A stretch of DNA of 62,323 nucleotides from Thiemannella venezuelensis (GCF_014203605.1 NZ_JACHJJ010000036.1:1-62323); one strand, 5' to 3'; positions 8,718-18,084 are shown, numbered from the stretch's first letter. Program-made: numbers and translations. Notes: generated by a model from the sequence alone, not told the origin.

Positions 8718-9934
8718 GTGCACAGGGCCATCACCTCGTTGCGGAAGGTCTCCAGCTGGTGGGGGCCCGGCCGGGCGGGAAGCACGACCCGGTCGCCGAC
8801 GATCACCCGGTGGGTGCCGGGGCCGCGCAGGACGAGGCCGTCGGCGTCCAGGACGAGGAAGTCGCCGCCGTGGCGGAGCAGGAGCGGCCCGTCCGGGGCC
8901 GCGGAGACGGCGGTGGCGCCGGCGCGGAGCCCTTCGAGGAGCCCGCCGGGCGAGGCGCCGCCGAGGATCCAGGTGGTCGGCTCGCCCGGCGGGTGCCCCT
9001 CCTCTGGCCGGTGGTAGTCGCTGCCGCCGATCAGCACGGGGTGTTCCGTCCATGCCTGGGTCCAGGCCGCCGGCGCGCCCCAGGTGCGGTCGAGCCAGCT
9101 CCGGTGCCAGGCCTCGACGACCGGGGGCCGTTCGGCCATGGGGTGGCGCCAGGCGCAGTCCGCGGCGACGGGGTGGTTGATCGACATCACTCCGCCTCTT
9201 TCCCGTACGGCGGCCGCCCACGCGCCGGGCGGCTCGCGGAAGTCGATCCAGCCGAGGTCGCCGAAGGCGTTGGCGTGACCGGGGTCGGTGGTGATCTCCT
9301 GCCCCGGCAGGAGGGTGATGGCCGCGTAGGCCGCGGCGGCGGGCAGCTCGGCGTGGTGGCTGACGGTGTTGTGGTCGGTGACGGCCAGGAAGTCCAGGCC
9401 CCGGTCGGCGGCCAGGCAGGCCAGCTCGGCGACGGTGAGGGAGCCGTCGGAGTGCACGGTGTGGGCGTGCAGGTCCCCGGCGAGCCAGCGCAGGCCGCCG
9501 AGGCCGGGCAGCCCGCGCCGGGCCGCGGCGGGCGCGCGGGGCGGGGGAGGGGGCCGCAGCCCGCGCCGGAGCGGCGGCGGGACGGCGGGCGGGGACAGGT
9601 GGGGGATGATCCGGAGCCGGTACGGCAGGCCGTCCGGCGGGACGCGGTGCAGGCCGATCAGGACGTGCCAGGTCCCGGGTTCGGGCTCGCCGGACAGGTA
9701 GCCGGGGGTGGCCCAGGACGGGGCGATCGTGTACTCGGAGCGGGCCCCTCCGGACCAGCCGCGGAAGCCCTGCGGCCCGAGGCAGCCGAGGTCGAGCACG
9801 CCCGCCGCGCGGTCGTAGGCGAGGCGGACGGTGAAGGCGCGCGCGTCGGCGGGCAGCTCGAACGGGACGCCGCGGACCGGGCGGTCGACGCGGTCGGCGA
9901 GGGTCCAGCGGCCGGTCCGGCGCAGCGCTCTCAT
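8714..9934 (-). CDS. PHP-domain metal-dependent hydrolase (CehA/McbA-like)
   Basis: 406 residues. The first about 130 residues form a beta-rich N-terminal region with a Pro-rich linker. The PHP domain follows, with DLHAHTVHSDG, TDHNTVSHH, GQEITT, INHPVA and GSDYH, a complete set of the four PHP metal-ligand motifs. CehA/McbA-like proteins are phosphoesterases or amide/ester hydrolases; which activity applies here is unknown. ATG start, 64 bp after the ABC ATPase gene, with a weak ribosome-binding site, so it is probably co-transcribed. It overlaps the oxidoreductase gene by four bases. Confidence 0.87.
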   Translation of the reverse strand: MRALRRTGRWTLADRVDRPVRGVPFELPADARAFTVRLAYDRAAGVLDLGCLGPQGFRGWSGGARSEYTIAPSWATPGYLSGEPEPGTWHVLIGLHRVPPDGLPYRLRIIPHLSPPAVPPPLRRGLRPPPPPRAPAAARRGLPGLGGLRWLAGDLHAHTVHSDGSLTVAELACLAADRGLDFLAVTDHNTVSHHAELPAAAAYAAITLLPGQEITTDPGHANAFGDLGWIDFREPPGAWAAAVRERGGVMSINHPVAADCAWRHPMAERPPVVEAWHRSWLDRTWGAPAAWTQAWTEHPVLIGGSDYHRPEEGHPPGEPTTWILGGASPGGLLEGLRAGATAVSAAPDGPLLLRHGGDFLVLDADGLVLRGPGTHRVIVGDRVVLPARPGPHQLETFRNEVMALCT

Positions 9935-9998
9935 GCCGGCGCCCCCGTGCCGGACGGTCCCCCGCCACGCGTCCTCACGCGTCCTCCCGCCGGTCCCC

Positions 9999-11093
9999 TC
10001 ATGCCGGCCCGCCCCGGGGGCCGACCAGCCGGTCGCCGCGGTAGACCAGCGCGCGCTCCGGCCGGGGCACGGCCCAGGCCGCGCCGCCGACCGGGGGTTC
10101 CTGTCCCTCGGGGACGACGACCTGGACGAGCCCGTCCCCGCCCTCCCGGGCGCTCTCCAGGGTGACGAGGGTCGAGGTGCCGAGGTTCTCCAGGACGGCG
10201 ACGGTGCCGGGGAAGGCGTCCTCGCGCGGGGCGGCCGACAGGTCGGTGTACTCGGGGCGGATGCCGTACACGACCTCCTCGCCGTCCGGCAGGCCGGGCG
10301 GGGCGGGCAGTACGGCCCCCGCGACGTGGAGGGCGGGACCGGAGGCCCCGACGACGACCCTGCCGGGCAGCAGGTTCATCGGGGTGGAGCCGATGAACGA
10401 GGCGACGAAGGGGGTGGCGGGCCGGTGGAAGATCTCGGAGGGGGCGCCCACCTGCGTGATCCTCCCGGCGTCCATGACGGCGATCCGGTGGGCCAGGGCG
10501 AGGGCCTCGCCCTGGTCGTGGGTGACGAAGACGGTCGTGACGCCGAGCTCGTCCTGCAGCCGCTTGAGGAAGGTGCGGGCCTCCAGGCGCAGGCGGGCGT
10601 CGAGGTTGGACAGCGGCTCGTCGAAGAGGAACACCTTCGGGCGGCAGGCGATGGCGCGGGCCAGCGCGACGCGCTGCTGCTGGCCGCCGGAGAGCTGCCC
10701 GGGGCGGCGGCCGAGCAGCTCCGCCAGGCTGAGCCGCCCCGCGACCTCGGCGGCGGCGGCCTCGCGGCGGGCGCGCGGGACCTTCTTGATGCGCAGCGGG
10801 TAGGCGATGTTGGCGGTGACGTCCATGTGCGGGAAGAGGGCGTAGTCCTGGAAGACCATGGCGACGTCGCGGCGGCCCGGCGGCAGCGCGGTCACGTCGG
10901 CCCCGCCGATGGCGACCGCCCCGGAGGTGGGCGTCTCCAGCCCGGCGATGCTGCGCAGGAGCGTGGTCTTGCCGCAGCCGGAGGGCCCCAGCAGGGCGAA
11001 GAACTCGCCCTCGCCGATCTCCAGGTCGAGGGAGTCCAGCGCCCGGACCCCGCCGGGGAACACCTTGGTCAGGCCGCGCAGGGAGATCGTCAC
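9999..11093 (-). CDS. Sugar ABC transporter ATP-binding protein (MalK/UgpC type)
   Basis: 364 residues. Walker A GPSGCGKT (36-43), Q-loop in VFQDYALFPHM, signature LSGGQQQRVALARA, Walker B VFLFDEP, and H-loop VTHDQGEALAL are all present, with a C-terminal TOBE-type regulatory region typical of the MalK subfamily. It hydrolyses ATP to drive the two permeases just upstream. The ATG overlaps the permease stop by four bases. Because the operon has its own ATPase, it does not depend on a shared MsiK-type ATPase. Confidence 0.94.
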   Translation of the reverse strand: MTISLRGLTKVFPGGVRALDSLDLEIGEGEFFALLGPSGCGKTTLLRSIAGLETPTSGAVAIGGADVTALPPGRRDVAMVFQDYALFPHMDVTANIAYPLRIKKVPRARREAAAAEVAGRLSLAELLGRRPGQLSGGQQQRVALARAIACRPKVFLFDEPLSNLDARLRLEARTFLKRLQDELGVTTVFVTHDQGEALALAHRIAVMDAGRITQVGAPSEIFHRPATPFVASFIGSTPMNLLPGRVVVGASGPALHVAGAVLPAPPGLPDGEEVVYGIRPEYTDLSAAPREDAFPGTVAVLENLGTSTLVTLESAREGGDGLVQVVVPEGQEPPVGGAAWAVPRPERALVYRGDRLVGPRGGPA

Positions 11094-11914
11094 TGTTTGA
11101 GCCCTCCGTGGAGGCGGAAGCCGTACCGGCCGCTGACGAACAGGTACATCGCCACCACCGGCAGCGAGTAGAGCAGCGAGAACGTGGAGATGAGGTCCAG
11201 GTTGGGCTGGCCGCCCTCGGTGTAGAGGGTGTAGAGGATCACCGCGCTGGGGGACTTGGCCGGGTCGCGCAGGAGGATGTACTGCATCAGGAAGCCGCCC
11301 CAGACGCTGGCCACCGCCCAGACCGCGATGGTGGCCAGGCCGGGCCGCACCACCGGGACCACGATGTGCCGCAGGATCTGCAGCGGTGAGGCGCCGAACA
11401 CCCGGGCGGACTCCTCGTAGGAGGTGGGGGTGGCGTCCATGAAGTCCTTCAGGATGAAGATCGCCGCGGGGAGCAGGCCGCCGGAGACGACGAGGACCAC
11501 GCCGAGGTGGGTGTCGACCAGGCCGAGCCGGGTGGCCAGCTCGAAGATCGGCACCATCGCGGCGGTTCCGGTGACGACGGAGGAGAGCAGGAGCAGCACG
11601 TACAGCAGGGCGTCGCGGCCGGGCACCCGGACGCGGGACAGGGCGTAGGCGGCCAGCGAGGCCAGGACGACCACGATGGCCGCGGCGCCGCCGGCCTGGA
11701 TGACGGAGTTGCCGATGGAGCCGAGCGCGTAGGGGTTGTCGAGGATGGCGCGGAAGTTGGCGAGGGTGAACTCCGGGACGGAGACGGTGATGGAGGGGCT
11801 GGCGTCGAAGGGGGCGGAGGCCAGCCAGAGCATCGGCAGGGCGAAGAAGGCGGCGGCGAGGGCGAGGAACGCGGCCGCGGCGATCCGGCCGAGGGCGTGG
11901 CGGACGGCGTTCAC
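11090..11914 (-). CDS. Sugar ABC transporter permease (MalG/UgpE type)
   Basis: 274 residues with six predicted transmembrane helices and the EAA loop EESARVFGASPLQILRHIVVPVVRPGL that contacts the ATPase. GTG start at 11914 overlapping the upstream permease stop by four bases (GTGA). The start was chosen for this coupling and for the correct length of the MalG-like N-terminus (VNAVRHALGRIAAAAFLALA). Confidence 0.93.
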   Translation of the reverse strand: MNAVRHALGRIAAAAFLALAAAFFALPMLWLASAPFDASPSITVSVPEFTLANFRAILDNPYALGSIGNSVIQAGGAAAIVVVLASLAAYALSRVRVPGRDALLYVLLLLSSVVTGTAAMVPIFELATRLGLVDTHLGVVLVVSGGLLPAAIFILKDFMDATPTSYEESARVFGASPLQILRHIVVPVVRPGLATIAVWAVASVWGGFLMQYILLRDPAKSPSAVILYTLYTEGGQPNLDLISTFSLLYSLPVVAMYLFVSGRYGFRLHGGLKQ

Positions 11915-12960
11915 CCGGCGGCCTCCCGGGAGGCGGGAGCGCGCCCGGAGCCCGGAGCGGGCGGGGGCCCGGGAACGGCGGCGGGTCCGGGAACGGCGGC
12001 GGGTCCGGGGCCGGGGAGCGCGGCGTCTTCGTGGTCGCGGTCGCGGTCGCGGTCGTGGTCGTGGTCGTGGTCGCGGTTCCGGTTGCGGAGCAGGCGCAGG
12101 TACGCCAGGGCGAACACGAGGTTGATCAGGAGGATGAGGAAGGAGACGGCGGCGCCGAAGCCGAGCTGCCCGCCGCGCAGCGCGGTCGTGTAGACGTAGA
12201 ACGGCAGGATCTCCGAGCGCCCCTCCGGGCCGCCCGCGGTGATGAGGAACGGGGTGAAGTCGTTGAAGGTCCACAGGCTGATCAGCAGCATGTTGGTCAG
12301 GATGTGGCCCTTGATCCGGGGCAGGACCACGTCGCGCAGCTGCTGGAGGGTCGAGGCCCCGGCCAGCCTGGCGGTCTCCAGGTGGGACGGCGGCACGCTC
12401 TCCAGCGCGGCGGCGTAGAGCATCATCGAGAACGCGGTGCCCCGCCAGGTGTTGAACACGATGATCGAGAGCATCGGGTGGTCGAGCAGCCAGGCGGCGC
12501 CGGGGGTGCCGAGCAGGGCGTTGAGGGTGCCGCCGTCGCGGTCCAGCAGGGCGATCCAGAGGAACGCCACGACCGAGCTCGGCAGGATCCACGAGAGCAG
12601 CACGAGCCCTTCGACGAGCCGCCGCACCGGTCCCCGCCGGCCGCGCAGCATCCACGCGATCGCGAACCCCAGCCCGGCCTGGCCGATCACGGCCGAGCCC
12701 AGCACGTACTGCACGCTCAGCCAGAGCGAGGTGCGGAACCGGTCGTCGCCGAGGGCGGTGGTGTAGTTCTCCGCCCCCACCACCCGGGGGTCGGCGGCGG
12801 CCAGCCCGGTCAGCCGGTAGTCGGTGATCCCCAGGTAGATCGTCCACAGTGCGGGGAAGACCAGGAACACCCCGATGAGCACGAGCGCGGGCAGCACGAA
12901 CCCGACGGCCCGCGCCCTGCCCAGCCCCGCCGCGTCCGTGCCCGCCGCGGGGCCCGTCAC
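11911..12960 (-). CDS. Sugar ABC transporter permease (MalF/UgpA type) with charged repetitive tail
   Basis: 349 residues. A short N-terminal segment is followed by six transmembrane helices and an EAA loop (HLETARLAGASTLQQLRDVVLPRIKGHI). After about residue 290 the protein ends in an unusual tail: alternating His/Arg-Asp dipeptides (DHDHDHDRDRDRD) and then a Pro/Ala/Gly-rich stretch with a repeated AAVPGP. The tail is encoded by simple DNA repeats and is not part of the family fold; it should be cytoplasmic. GTG start with GGAG eight bases upstream. Confidence 0.93.
   Translation of the reverse strand: MTGPAAGTDAAGLGRARAVGFVLPALVLIGVFLVFPALWTIYLGITDYRLTGLAAADPRVVGAENYTTALGDDRFRTSLWLSVQYVLGSAVIGQAGLGFAIAWMLRGRRGPVRRLVEGLVLLSWILPSSVVAFLWIALLDRDGGTLNALLGTPGAAWLLDHPMLSIIVFNTWRGTAFSMMLYAAALESVPPSHLETARLAGASTLQQLRDVVLPRIKGHILTNMLLISLWTFNDFTPFLITAGGPEGRSEILPFYVYTTALRGGQLGFGAAVSFLILLINLVFALAYLRLLRNRNRDHDHDHDRDRDRDHEDAALPGPGPAAVPGPAAVPGPPPAPGSGRAPASREAAG
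11971..12006 (-). repeat. 18-bp tandem repeat in permease tail
   Basis: The unit GGGAACGGCGGCGGGTCC is present twice in tandem and encodes a repeated AAVPGP-type hexapeptide at the permease C-terminus. Confidence 0.8.
12031..12076 (-). repeat. Hexanucleotide microsatellite in permease tail
   Basis: Degenerate GGTCGC/GGTCGT repeats (about seven units) encode the alternating acidic-basic dipeptides. In-frame slippage here would change tail length without a frameshift. Confidence 0.75.
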
Positions 12961-12970
12961 GGGTCCGCTC

Positions 12971-12997
12971 CGCCGCCCGCCGCCGGGGCGGGCGGCG
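12971..12997 (-). promoter_or_regulatory. Intercistronic hairpin between binding-protein and permease genes
   Basis: CGCCGCCCGC / GCGGGCGGCG perfect 10-bp stem with a 7-nt loop in the 66-bp gap. Such hairpins in sugar ABC operons protect the upstream message or attenuate readthrough, giving more binding protein than permease (known for the operon type; inferred here). Confidence 0.5.
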
Positions 12998-13026
12998 CCG
13001 TACGGTCTCCCGCGGCGGGCGGCGGG

Positions 13027-14421
13027 TCAGTCGGCGACGTTGCCGGGGCCACCGACGATCCCCTCCACCTTCGCCCGGTAGGCGTTCGCGGCCTCGTCCG
13101 GCGCGGTGCCGGAGACGACGGCCGCGGTGGCCTCCTGCAGCGCGGCCGAGACCTGCGGGTAGACGGCCAGGCCGGGGCGGTAGGCGGTGACGGGCAGGAC
13201 CTCCTCGGAGATGAACGTCAGCATCGGGTCGCCCGCCAGGACCTCGGCGTTGACGTCGGTGCGGGAGGTGACGCGGGCCGCCCCGGCGAGCTCGGCCTTG
13301 ACCGCCTCGGCCGAGTGCATGAACGACAGCAGCTCCCACGCCTGCCGCGGGTTCCGGGAGAAGGGGTTCAGCACCCGTACGGCCCCGCCGGACATGCTGA
13401 CGAAGTCCTGGCCGCGGACCCCGGCGCCGGGCTCCCTGGCAGGGATCTTGGCGTAGCCGACGACCTCGTCCCGGTTCGCCATCGGCGCCACGCCCGCCTG
13501 CGGCTCGACGACGGCCCGCCAGAAGTAGTCGCCCTCGGCCAGGATGCCGATCCGCCCTTCGGCGAACTCGGCGAAGGACTTGTCGCGGCCCTTGGCCTCC
13601 TGCTGCAGCCTGGGGTCGCCCAGGCCGCCGCCGTAGACCTGCCGGTAGAACCCCAGCACGTCCTTGAGCCCCTGGGAGGCGCCGGTCCACTTGCCGCCCG
13701 AGTAGATCTCGGTGCCGGTCCCGGCCAGCAGCGGCAGCGCGCCCTGCATCGTGGTCGCCTCGCCCATAGCGGTGCCCGCGTTGATCTGGATCGGCGTGAC
13801 GCCGGGCAGCCTCCTCAGCGCCGTGCCCGCGTCGATGATCTCCTGCCAGCTCGTCGGCTGCCAGGGGTCGGGCAGGCCGGCCTTGGCGAACAGCTGCCTG
13901 TTGTAGTAGAGGACCCGGCCGTCGGTGCCCTGCGGCAGGCCGTACTTCTTGCCGTCGAAGATCCCCAACCCCTGTACGGCCTGCGGGATCTGGCTCCAGC
14001 CCTCCCAGGCCTCCACCCCGGTCCCGCCCACCTCGGCGAGCGGCTTGATGTACCCGGCCTGGGCGAACTCGCCCACCCAGATCCCGTCGAGGTCGATCAC
14101 GTCGGCGCCGGTCCTCGACTTCAGGTCCAGCGCGACCTTGGTCTTGTACTGCTCGTCGTCGACGCCGTTGGGCTGGAACAGCACCCGCACGTCGCGCCCG
14201 GCGGCCTTCTGCGCGGCCTCGAACCGGGGGATCACCCACTGCTTGATCCAGTCGGCGCTCGCCGAGTTCTTGCCGCCGGAGATCGCGTTGGCGGTGATGG
14301 TCAGGGTGACGGGGTCGTCCGCGGCCGGGGCGCCGGATCCGCAGGAGGCCAGGGCCAGGACGGCCGCGGCCAGGGCCGCGGTCAGGGTCGCGGCCGTCCC
14401 GGATCGGGGTGGGAGTCTCAC
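13027..14421 (-). CDS. Sugar ABC transporter substrate-binding lipoprotein (family 1)
   Basis: 464 residues. Signal peptide with Arg-containing n-region, hydrophobic core and lipobox LASC (Cys27), so it is anchored to the outer face of the membrane. The mature part has the usual family 1 extracellular solute-binding landmarks (VLYYNRQLFAKAGLPDPWQPTSWQEIIDAG; aromatic residues near the cleft). The GTG at 14421 was chosen because GGGGAGG sits six bases upstream and it gives a proper signal peptide; upstream starts would add 46 residues with no signal character. First gene of the seven-gene operon; no LacI/GntR regulator is adjacent. Ligand unknown, probably a mannosylated oligosaccharide (inference from GH38). 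Confidence 0.92.
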   Translation of the reverse strand: MRLPPRSGTAATLTAALAAAVLALASCGSGAPAADDPVTLTITANAISGGKNSASADWIKQWVIPRFEAAQKAAGRDVRVLFQPNGVDDEQYKTKVALDLKSRTGADVIDLDGIWVGEFAQAGYIKPLAEVGGTGVEAWEGWSQIPQAVQGLGIFDGKKYGLPQGTDGRVLYYNRQLFAKAGLPDPWQPTSWQEIIDAGTALRRLPGVTPIQINAGTAMGEATTMQGALPLLAGTGTEIYSGGKWTGASQGLKDVLGFYRQVYGGGLGDPRLQQEAKGRDKSFAEFAEGRIGILAEGDYFWRAVVEPQAGVAPMANRDEVVGYAKIPAREPGAGVRGQDFVSMSGGAVRVLNPFSRNPRQAWELLSFMHSAEAVKAELAGAARVTSRTDVNAEVLAGDPMLTFISEEVLPVTAYRPGLAVYPQVSAALQEATAAVVSGTAPDEAANAYRAKVEGIVGGPGNVAD

Positions 14422-14607
14422 GGTGGCCTCCCCAGGGAGGGTGCGGAATGTCACGACAACTCGACAATTACACGGGCGTATCCATGCGTAAAGATTCCGG
14501 GGCATGAACGGAGATGGTTCGCGCTGGGCTGATCGAGGGAAGTGCATGCAGCACAGCAACGTGAGTAGGGTCGGACCTTAAAGGAATGCACCTTTGGAGG
14601 GAGTCGC
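14422..14607. promoter_or_regulatory. Divergent promoter region: sugar operon (minus) and prcB (plus)
   Basis: About 185 bp between divergent starts. It is AT-richer (about 14450-14585) than the flanks. A TAGGGT at about 14566 is a candidate -10 for prcB. No clear operator dyad was found for the sugar operon. This is the right junction of the locus that separates pup from prcB. Confidence 0.45.
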
Positions 14608-15456
14608 GTGGCATCGCACAGGGACCTGCCCGCCGGCATGGTGAGTCATATCTTCACGAACACCGGCAACTCCTCGTTCACCGAGTTCGTCGGGTCCTAC
14701 GCGCCGGAGCTGCTGCCCGGCCGGAACGACACTCTGGCGGCCCCGGTCGGCGACCGGATTCCACACGCCACCACGATCGTCGCGGCGACCTGCGCCGGCG
14801 GCGTGGTGATGGCCGGTGACCGCCGGGCGACCTCCGGCAACATCATCTCCCAGCGGGACATCGAGAAGGTCTTCCGCACCGACGACCACTCCTGCATGGG
14901 CATCGCCGGGGCGGCGAGCACCGGCATCGAGATGGCCCGCCTCTACCGGGTGGAGCTGGAGCACTACGAGAAGATGGAGGGCCGCACGCTCTCCGTGGCC
15001 GGCAAGGCCAACCGGCTCGCCACGATGATCCGGGGCAACCTCGCGATGGCGATGCAGGGACTGGTCGTGGTGCCGCTGTTCGCGGCCTACGACCCCGAGA
15101 TCGACGGAGGCCGGATCTTCGGCTACGACGTCGGGGGCGGCCCCTACGAGCAGTTCCAGCACCACGCGATCGGCTCCGGCTCGATCTTCGCGCGCGGCGC
15201 GCTGAAGAAGCTCTACCGGGAGGGCGCCTCCCCCGAGGACACCGTGCTCACGCTCATCCAGGCGCTCTACGACGCGGCCGACGACGACTCGGCGACCGGC
15301 GGGCCCGACGTGACCCGCAGGATCTGGCCGGTGGTCGCGGTGATCACCGCCGACGGCTTCCGCCGCCTGCCCGACGACGAGGTCGCCGGCTACGTGCGCA
15401 CGACGGTGGACGCCCGGATGACCGACCCCGACGGCCCCGTCGCCCCGCTGCGCTAA
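14608..15456 (+). CDS. prcB: 20S proteasome beta subunit
   Basis: 282 residues, N-terminal nucleophile hydrolase. A propeptide of 54 residues ends IPHA before [21 protein letters not shown]; autoprocessing should expose Thr55 as catalytic nucleophile, with the catalytic Lys in the conserved strand region. The beta subunit forms the two inner heptameric rings that degrade pupylated proteins. GTG start with GGAGGG upstream. It is followed 21 bp later by prcA, as expected. Upstream, instead of pup, lies the divergent sugar operon. Confidence 0.97.
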   Translation: MASHRDLPAGMVSHIFTNTGNSSFTEFVGSYAPELLPGRNDTLAAPVGDRIPHATTIVAATCAGGVVMAGDRRATSGNIISQRDIEKVFRTDDHSCMGIAGAASTGIEMARLYRVELEHYEKMEGRTLSVAGKANRLATMIRGNLAMAMQGLVVVPLFAAYDPEIDGGRIFGYDVGGGPYEQFQHHAIGSGSIFARGALKKLYREGASPEDTVLTLIQALYDAADDDSATGGPDVTRRIWPVVAVITADGFRRLPDDEVAGYVRTTVDARMTDPDGPVAPLR

Positions 15457-15477
15457 CACGAGAGGAAGACCACCCCG

Positions 15478-16320
15478 GTGTCCATGCCTTTTGGATATGC
15501 GTCCCCTGAGCAGATCATGCGGGACAAGGCCGACTACGCGCGCAAAGGCATCGCGCGAGGCCGCAGCGTGGTCGTGCTCCAGTACGAGCACGGCATCCTG
15601 TTCGTCGCGCCCAACCCCTCCCGGGCCCTGCACAAGATCAGTGAGATCTACGACCGGATCGGCTTCGCCGCGGTCGGCCGCTACAACGAGTTCGAGGCGC
15701 TGCGGCTGGGCGGCATCCGCTACGCCGACATCAACGGCTACACCTACGACCGCACGGACGTGACCGCGCGCGGCCTGGCCAACCTCTACGCGCAGAGCCT
15801 CGGGCAGATCTTCACCGAGTCGATCAAGTCGATGGAGGTGGAGGTGGTCGTCGCCGAGGTCGGCGACACCCCCGAGGGCGACGCGATCTACCGGCTGACC
15901 TTCGACGGCTCGGTCTTCGACGAGCACGGCCTGGCCGCGATGGGCGGCCAGGCCGAGGCCGTCTCGACCCGCCTCAAGGAGCGCTACCGCGACGGCATGG
16001 GGCTGGCCGAGGCCCTGGAGACGGCGCTGGTCGCGCTGACCGAGCCGGGCGGCGAGCGCCCCCCGGTCAACCAGCTGGAGGTCGCGGTGCTCGACCGCAA
16101 CCGCCCGCACCGCAAGTTCCAGCGGATCGGCGCTCCGAGACTGGAGAGGCTCCTGGCCGAGGCCGCGTCCAGGTCCTCCGCTCCGGAGGAGGCTCCCGCG
16201 GCGGAGGAGGCGGCCCCGGGAGCGCCCGGAGCGGCTCCGGAGACGCCTTCCCCGGGGGCCGCGGGCTCCCCTCCGGCCACCGGGCCCGAGGGCGAGATCG
16301 ACACCGGCTCCGGCGCCTGA
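15478..16320 (+). CDS. prcA: 20S proteasome alpha subunit
   Basis: 280 residues. The N-terminus MSMPFGYASPEQIMRDKADYARKGIARGRS matches actinobacterial PrcA, which forms the gated outer rings and docks the Mpa/ARC ATPase. The GTG at 15478 gives this family N-terminus with GAGGAAG upstream; an ATG two codons later is possible. The last about 45 residues are a Pro/Ala/Glu-rich disordered extension (EEAPAAEEAAPGAPG and onward), longer than in Mycobacterium. Probably co-transcribed with prcB and closed by a strong terminator at 16328. Confidence 0.97.
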   Translation: MSMPFGYASPEQIMRDKADYARKGIARGRSVVVLQYEHGILFVAPNPSRALHKISEIYDRIGFAAVGRYNEFEALRLGGIRYADINGYTYDRTDVTARGLANLYAQSLGQIFTESIKSMEVEVVVAEVGDTPEGDAIYRLTFDGSVFDEHGLAAMGGQAEAVSTRLKERYRDGMGLAEALETALVALTEPGGERPPVNQLEVAVLDRNRPHRKFQRIGAPRLERLLAEAASRSSAPEEAPAAEEAAPGAPGAAPETPSPGAAGSPPATGPEGEIDTGSGA

Positions 16321-16327
16321 CGCGCCT

Positions 16328-16361
16328 GGCAGGGGTACGGCGGGCCCGCCGTACCCCTGCC
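16328..16361 (+). terminator. Strong terminator after prcA
   Basis: A perfect 34-bp palindrome (arm GGCAGGGGTACGGCGGG) starting eight bases after the prcA stop. It ends the prcBA transcript and isolates pafA. Confidence 0.8.
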
Positions 16362-16688
16362 GGGTCACGCGGTTCCGGTCGCGCCGCTCCCGCGCGGGTC
16401 ACCTCGGCGGAGCGCCGGGCGAGGGAAATCTCCCTCGTGAACCCGCTTACACCACCGGTGGCAGGGGCATAAGATCCACGACCGAAAACCCCGATGATCG
16501 CTACCCACCCGAAGAGTCCGGCGAATAGTGTGAAGCGGTGACTCCTGCCGTTCCCCGAGCGGAAGCAGTCTCCCGCCTCCCTCCGCCGCGGTGGGCGACG
16601 GCCTGGCCCTGACCGTTTCGAACACAAGGATCACAACCGGGAAGCGATTCCTCCGCCGGGTGAACCCGGTGGTCCCCTCGCTAGGAGA
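16362..16688. other. pafA upstream region
   Basis: About 330 bp without a gene. It contains a good sigma-70-type promoter (16447-16475) with a leader of about 210 nt before pafA. The leader has short dyads such as GGGTGAACCCGG near its end but no recognised riboswitch. Confidence 0.5.
16447..16475 (+). promoter_or_regulatory. Probable pafA promoter
   Basis: TTACAC (16447-16452), 17-bp spacer, TAAGAT (16470-16475). Both hexamers are close to consensus and the spacing is ideal. Confidence 0.6.
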
Positions 16689-18050
16689 ATGATGGACCGT
16701 CGCATCTTCGGGCTTGAGAACGAGTACGGCGTCACCTGCACGTTCCGGGGGCAACGGAGGCTGTCTCCCGACGAGGTCGCACGCTACCTGTTCCGCCGGG
16801 TCGTCTCCTGGGGGCGCTCGAGCAACGTCTTCCTCCGCAACGGCGCCCGCCTCTACCTGGACGTGGGCAGCCATCCGGAGTACGCCACCCCCGAGTGCGA
16901 CAACGTCGTGGAGCTCGTCACCCACGACAAGGCGGGCGAGCGCATCCTGGAGGGCCTCCTCGTGGACGCCGAGAAACGGCTCCGCGAGGAGGGCATCGCC
17001 GGGGACATCTACCTGTTCAAGAACAACACCGACTCCGCCGGCAACTCCTACGGCTGCCACGAGAACTACCTGGTGGGACGGCACGGCGAGTTCGGCCGCC
17101 TGGCCGACGTGCTGATCCCCTTCCTGGTCACCCGGCAGATCGTCTGCGGCGCGGGCAAGGTGCTGCAGACGCCGCGCGGAGCGGTCTACTGCGTCTCCCA
17201 GCGGGCCGAGCACATCTGGGAGGGCGTCTCCTCGGCCACCACCAGGTCCCGGCCGATCATCAACACGCGTGACGAGCCGCACGCCGACGCCGAGCGTTTC
17301 CGCCGCCTGCACGTCATCGTCGGCGACTCCAACATGAGCGAGACGACCATGCTGCTCAAGGTCGGCGCGACCGACCTGGTGCTGCGCATGATCGAGGCGG
17401 GCACCGTGATGCGCGACCTGTCGCTGGAGAACCCGATCCGGGCCATCCGCGAGGTCTCCCACGACATGACCGGCCGCCGCCGGGTGCGCCTGGCCAACGG
17501 GCGGGAGGCGTCCTCGCTGGAGATCCAGCAGGAGTACCTCGCCAAGGCCCGCGACTTCGTCGACCGGCGCGGCGGCGACGAGATCAGCAACCGGGTGCTG
17601 GAACTGTGGGAGCGCACGCTCAGGGCGGTGGAGACCGGCAACCTCGACCTGGTCGCCAGGGAGATCGACTGGGTGACCAAGTACCAGCTGATCGAGCGCT
17701 ACCGCAGGAAGTACGACCTGCCGCTCTCCAGCCCGAGGGTCGCCCAGCTCGACCTGGCCTACCACGACGTGCACCGCCGCCGCGGCCTGTTCTACCTGCT
17801 GCAGAAGCGCGGCGCGGTGGAGCGGGTGGCCTCCGACCTGAAGATCTTCGAGGCCAAGTCGGTGCCGCCGCAGACGACCCGGGCGCGGCTGCGCGGGGAG
17901 TTCATCCGCAGGGCGCAGGAGAAGCGGCGCGACTTCACCGTCGACTGGGTGCACCTGAAGCTCAACGACCAGGCGCAGCGCACCGTGCTGTGCAAGGACC
18001 CCTTCCGCAGCGTGGACGAGCGGGTGGACAAGCTGATCGCGGGCATGTGA
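16689..18050 (+). CDS. pafA: Pup--protein ligase PafA
   Basis: 453 residues, the usual length. PafA is a glutamine-synthetase-like ligase that phosphorylates the Pup C-terminal Glu and joins it to substrate lysines. The sequence is highly typical: [29 protein letters not shown] (catalytic Asp58), [19 protein letters not shown], the [20 protein letters not shown] stretch and [19 protein letters not shown]. Dop also belongs to this family, but Dop-specific loops are absent and the similarity is to PafA. ATG ATG doublet start; either may be used. Its own promoter and terminators separate it from prcA and the FKBP gene. Confidence 0.97.
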   Translation: MMDRRIFGLENEYGVTCTFRGQRRLSPDEVARYLFRRVVSWGRSSNVFLRNGARLYLDVGSHPEYATPECDNVVELVTHDKAGERILEGLLVDAEKRLREEGIAGDIYLFKNNTDSAGNSYGCHENYLVGRHGEFGRLADVLIPFLVTRQIVCGAGKVLQTPRGAVYCVSQRAEHIWEGVSSATTRSRPIINTRDEPHADAERFRRLHVIVGDSNMSETTMLLKVGATDLVLRMIEAGTVMRDLSLENPIRAIREVSHDMTGRRRVRLANGREASSLEIQQEYLAKARDFVDRRGGDEISNRVLELWERTLRAVETGNLDLVAREIDWVTKYQLIERYRRKYDLPLSSPRVAQLDLAYHDVHRRRGLFYLLQKRGAVERVASDLKIFEAKSVPPQTTRARLRGEFIRRAQEKRRDFTVDWVHLKLNDQAQRTVLCKDPFRSVDERVDKLIAGM

Positions 18051-18054
18051 CGGG

Positions 18055-18084
18055 CCGCCGTGGACCGGGTCCGGTCCACGGCGG
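18055..18084 (+). terminator. Terminator after pafA
   Basis: CCGCCGTGGACCGG / CCGGTCCACGGCGG, a perfect 14-bp dyad with a two-base centre, beginning four bases after the pafA stop. Confidence 0.75.
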
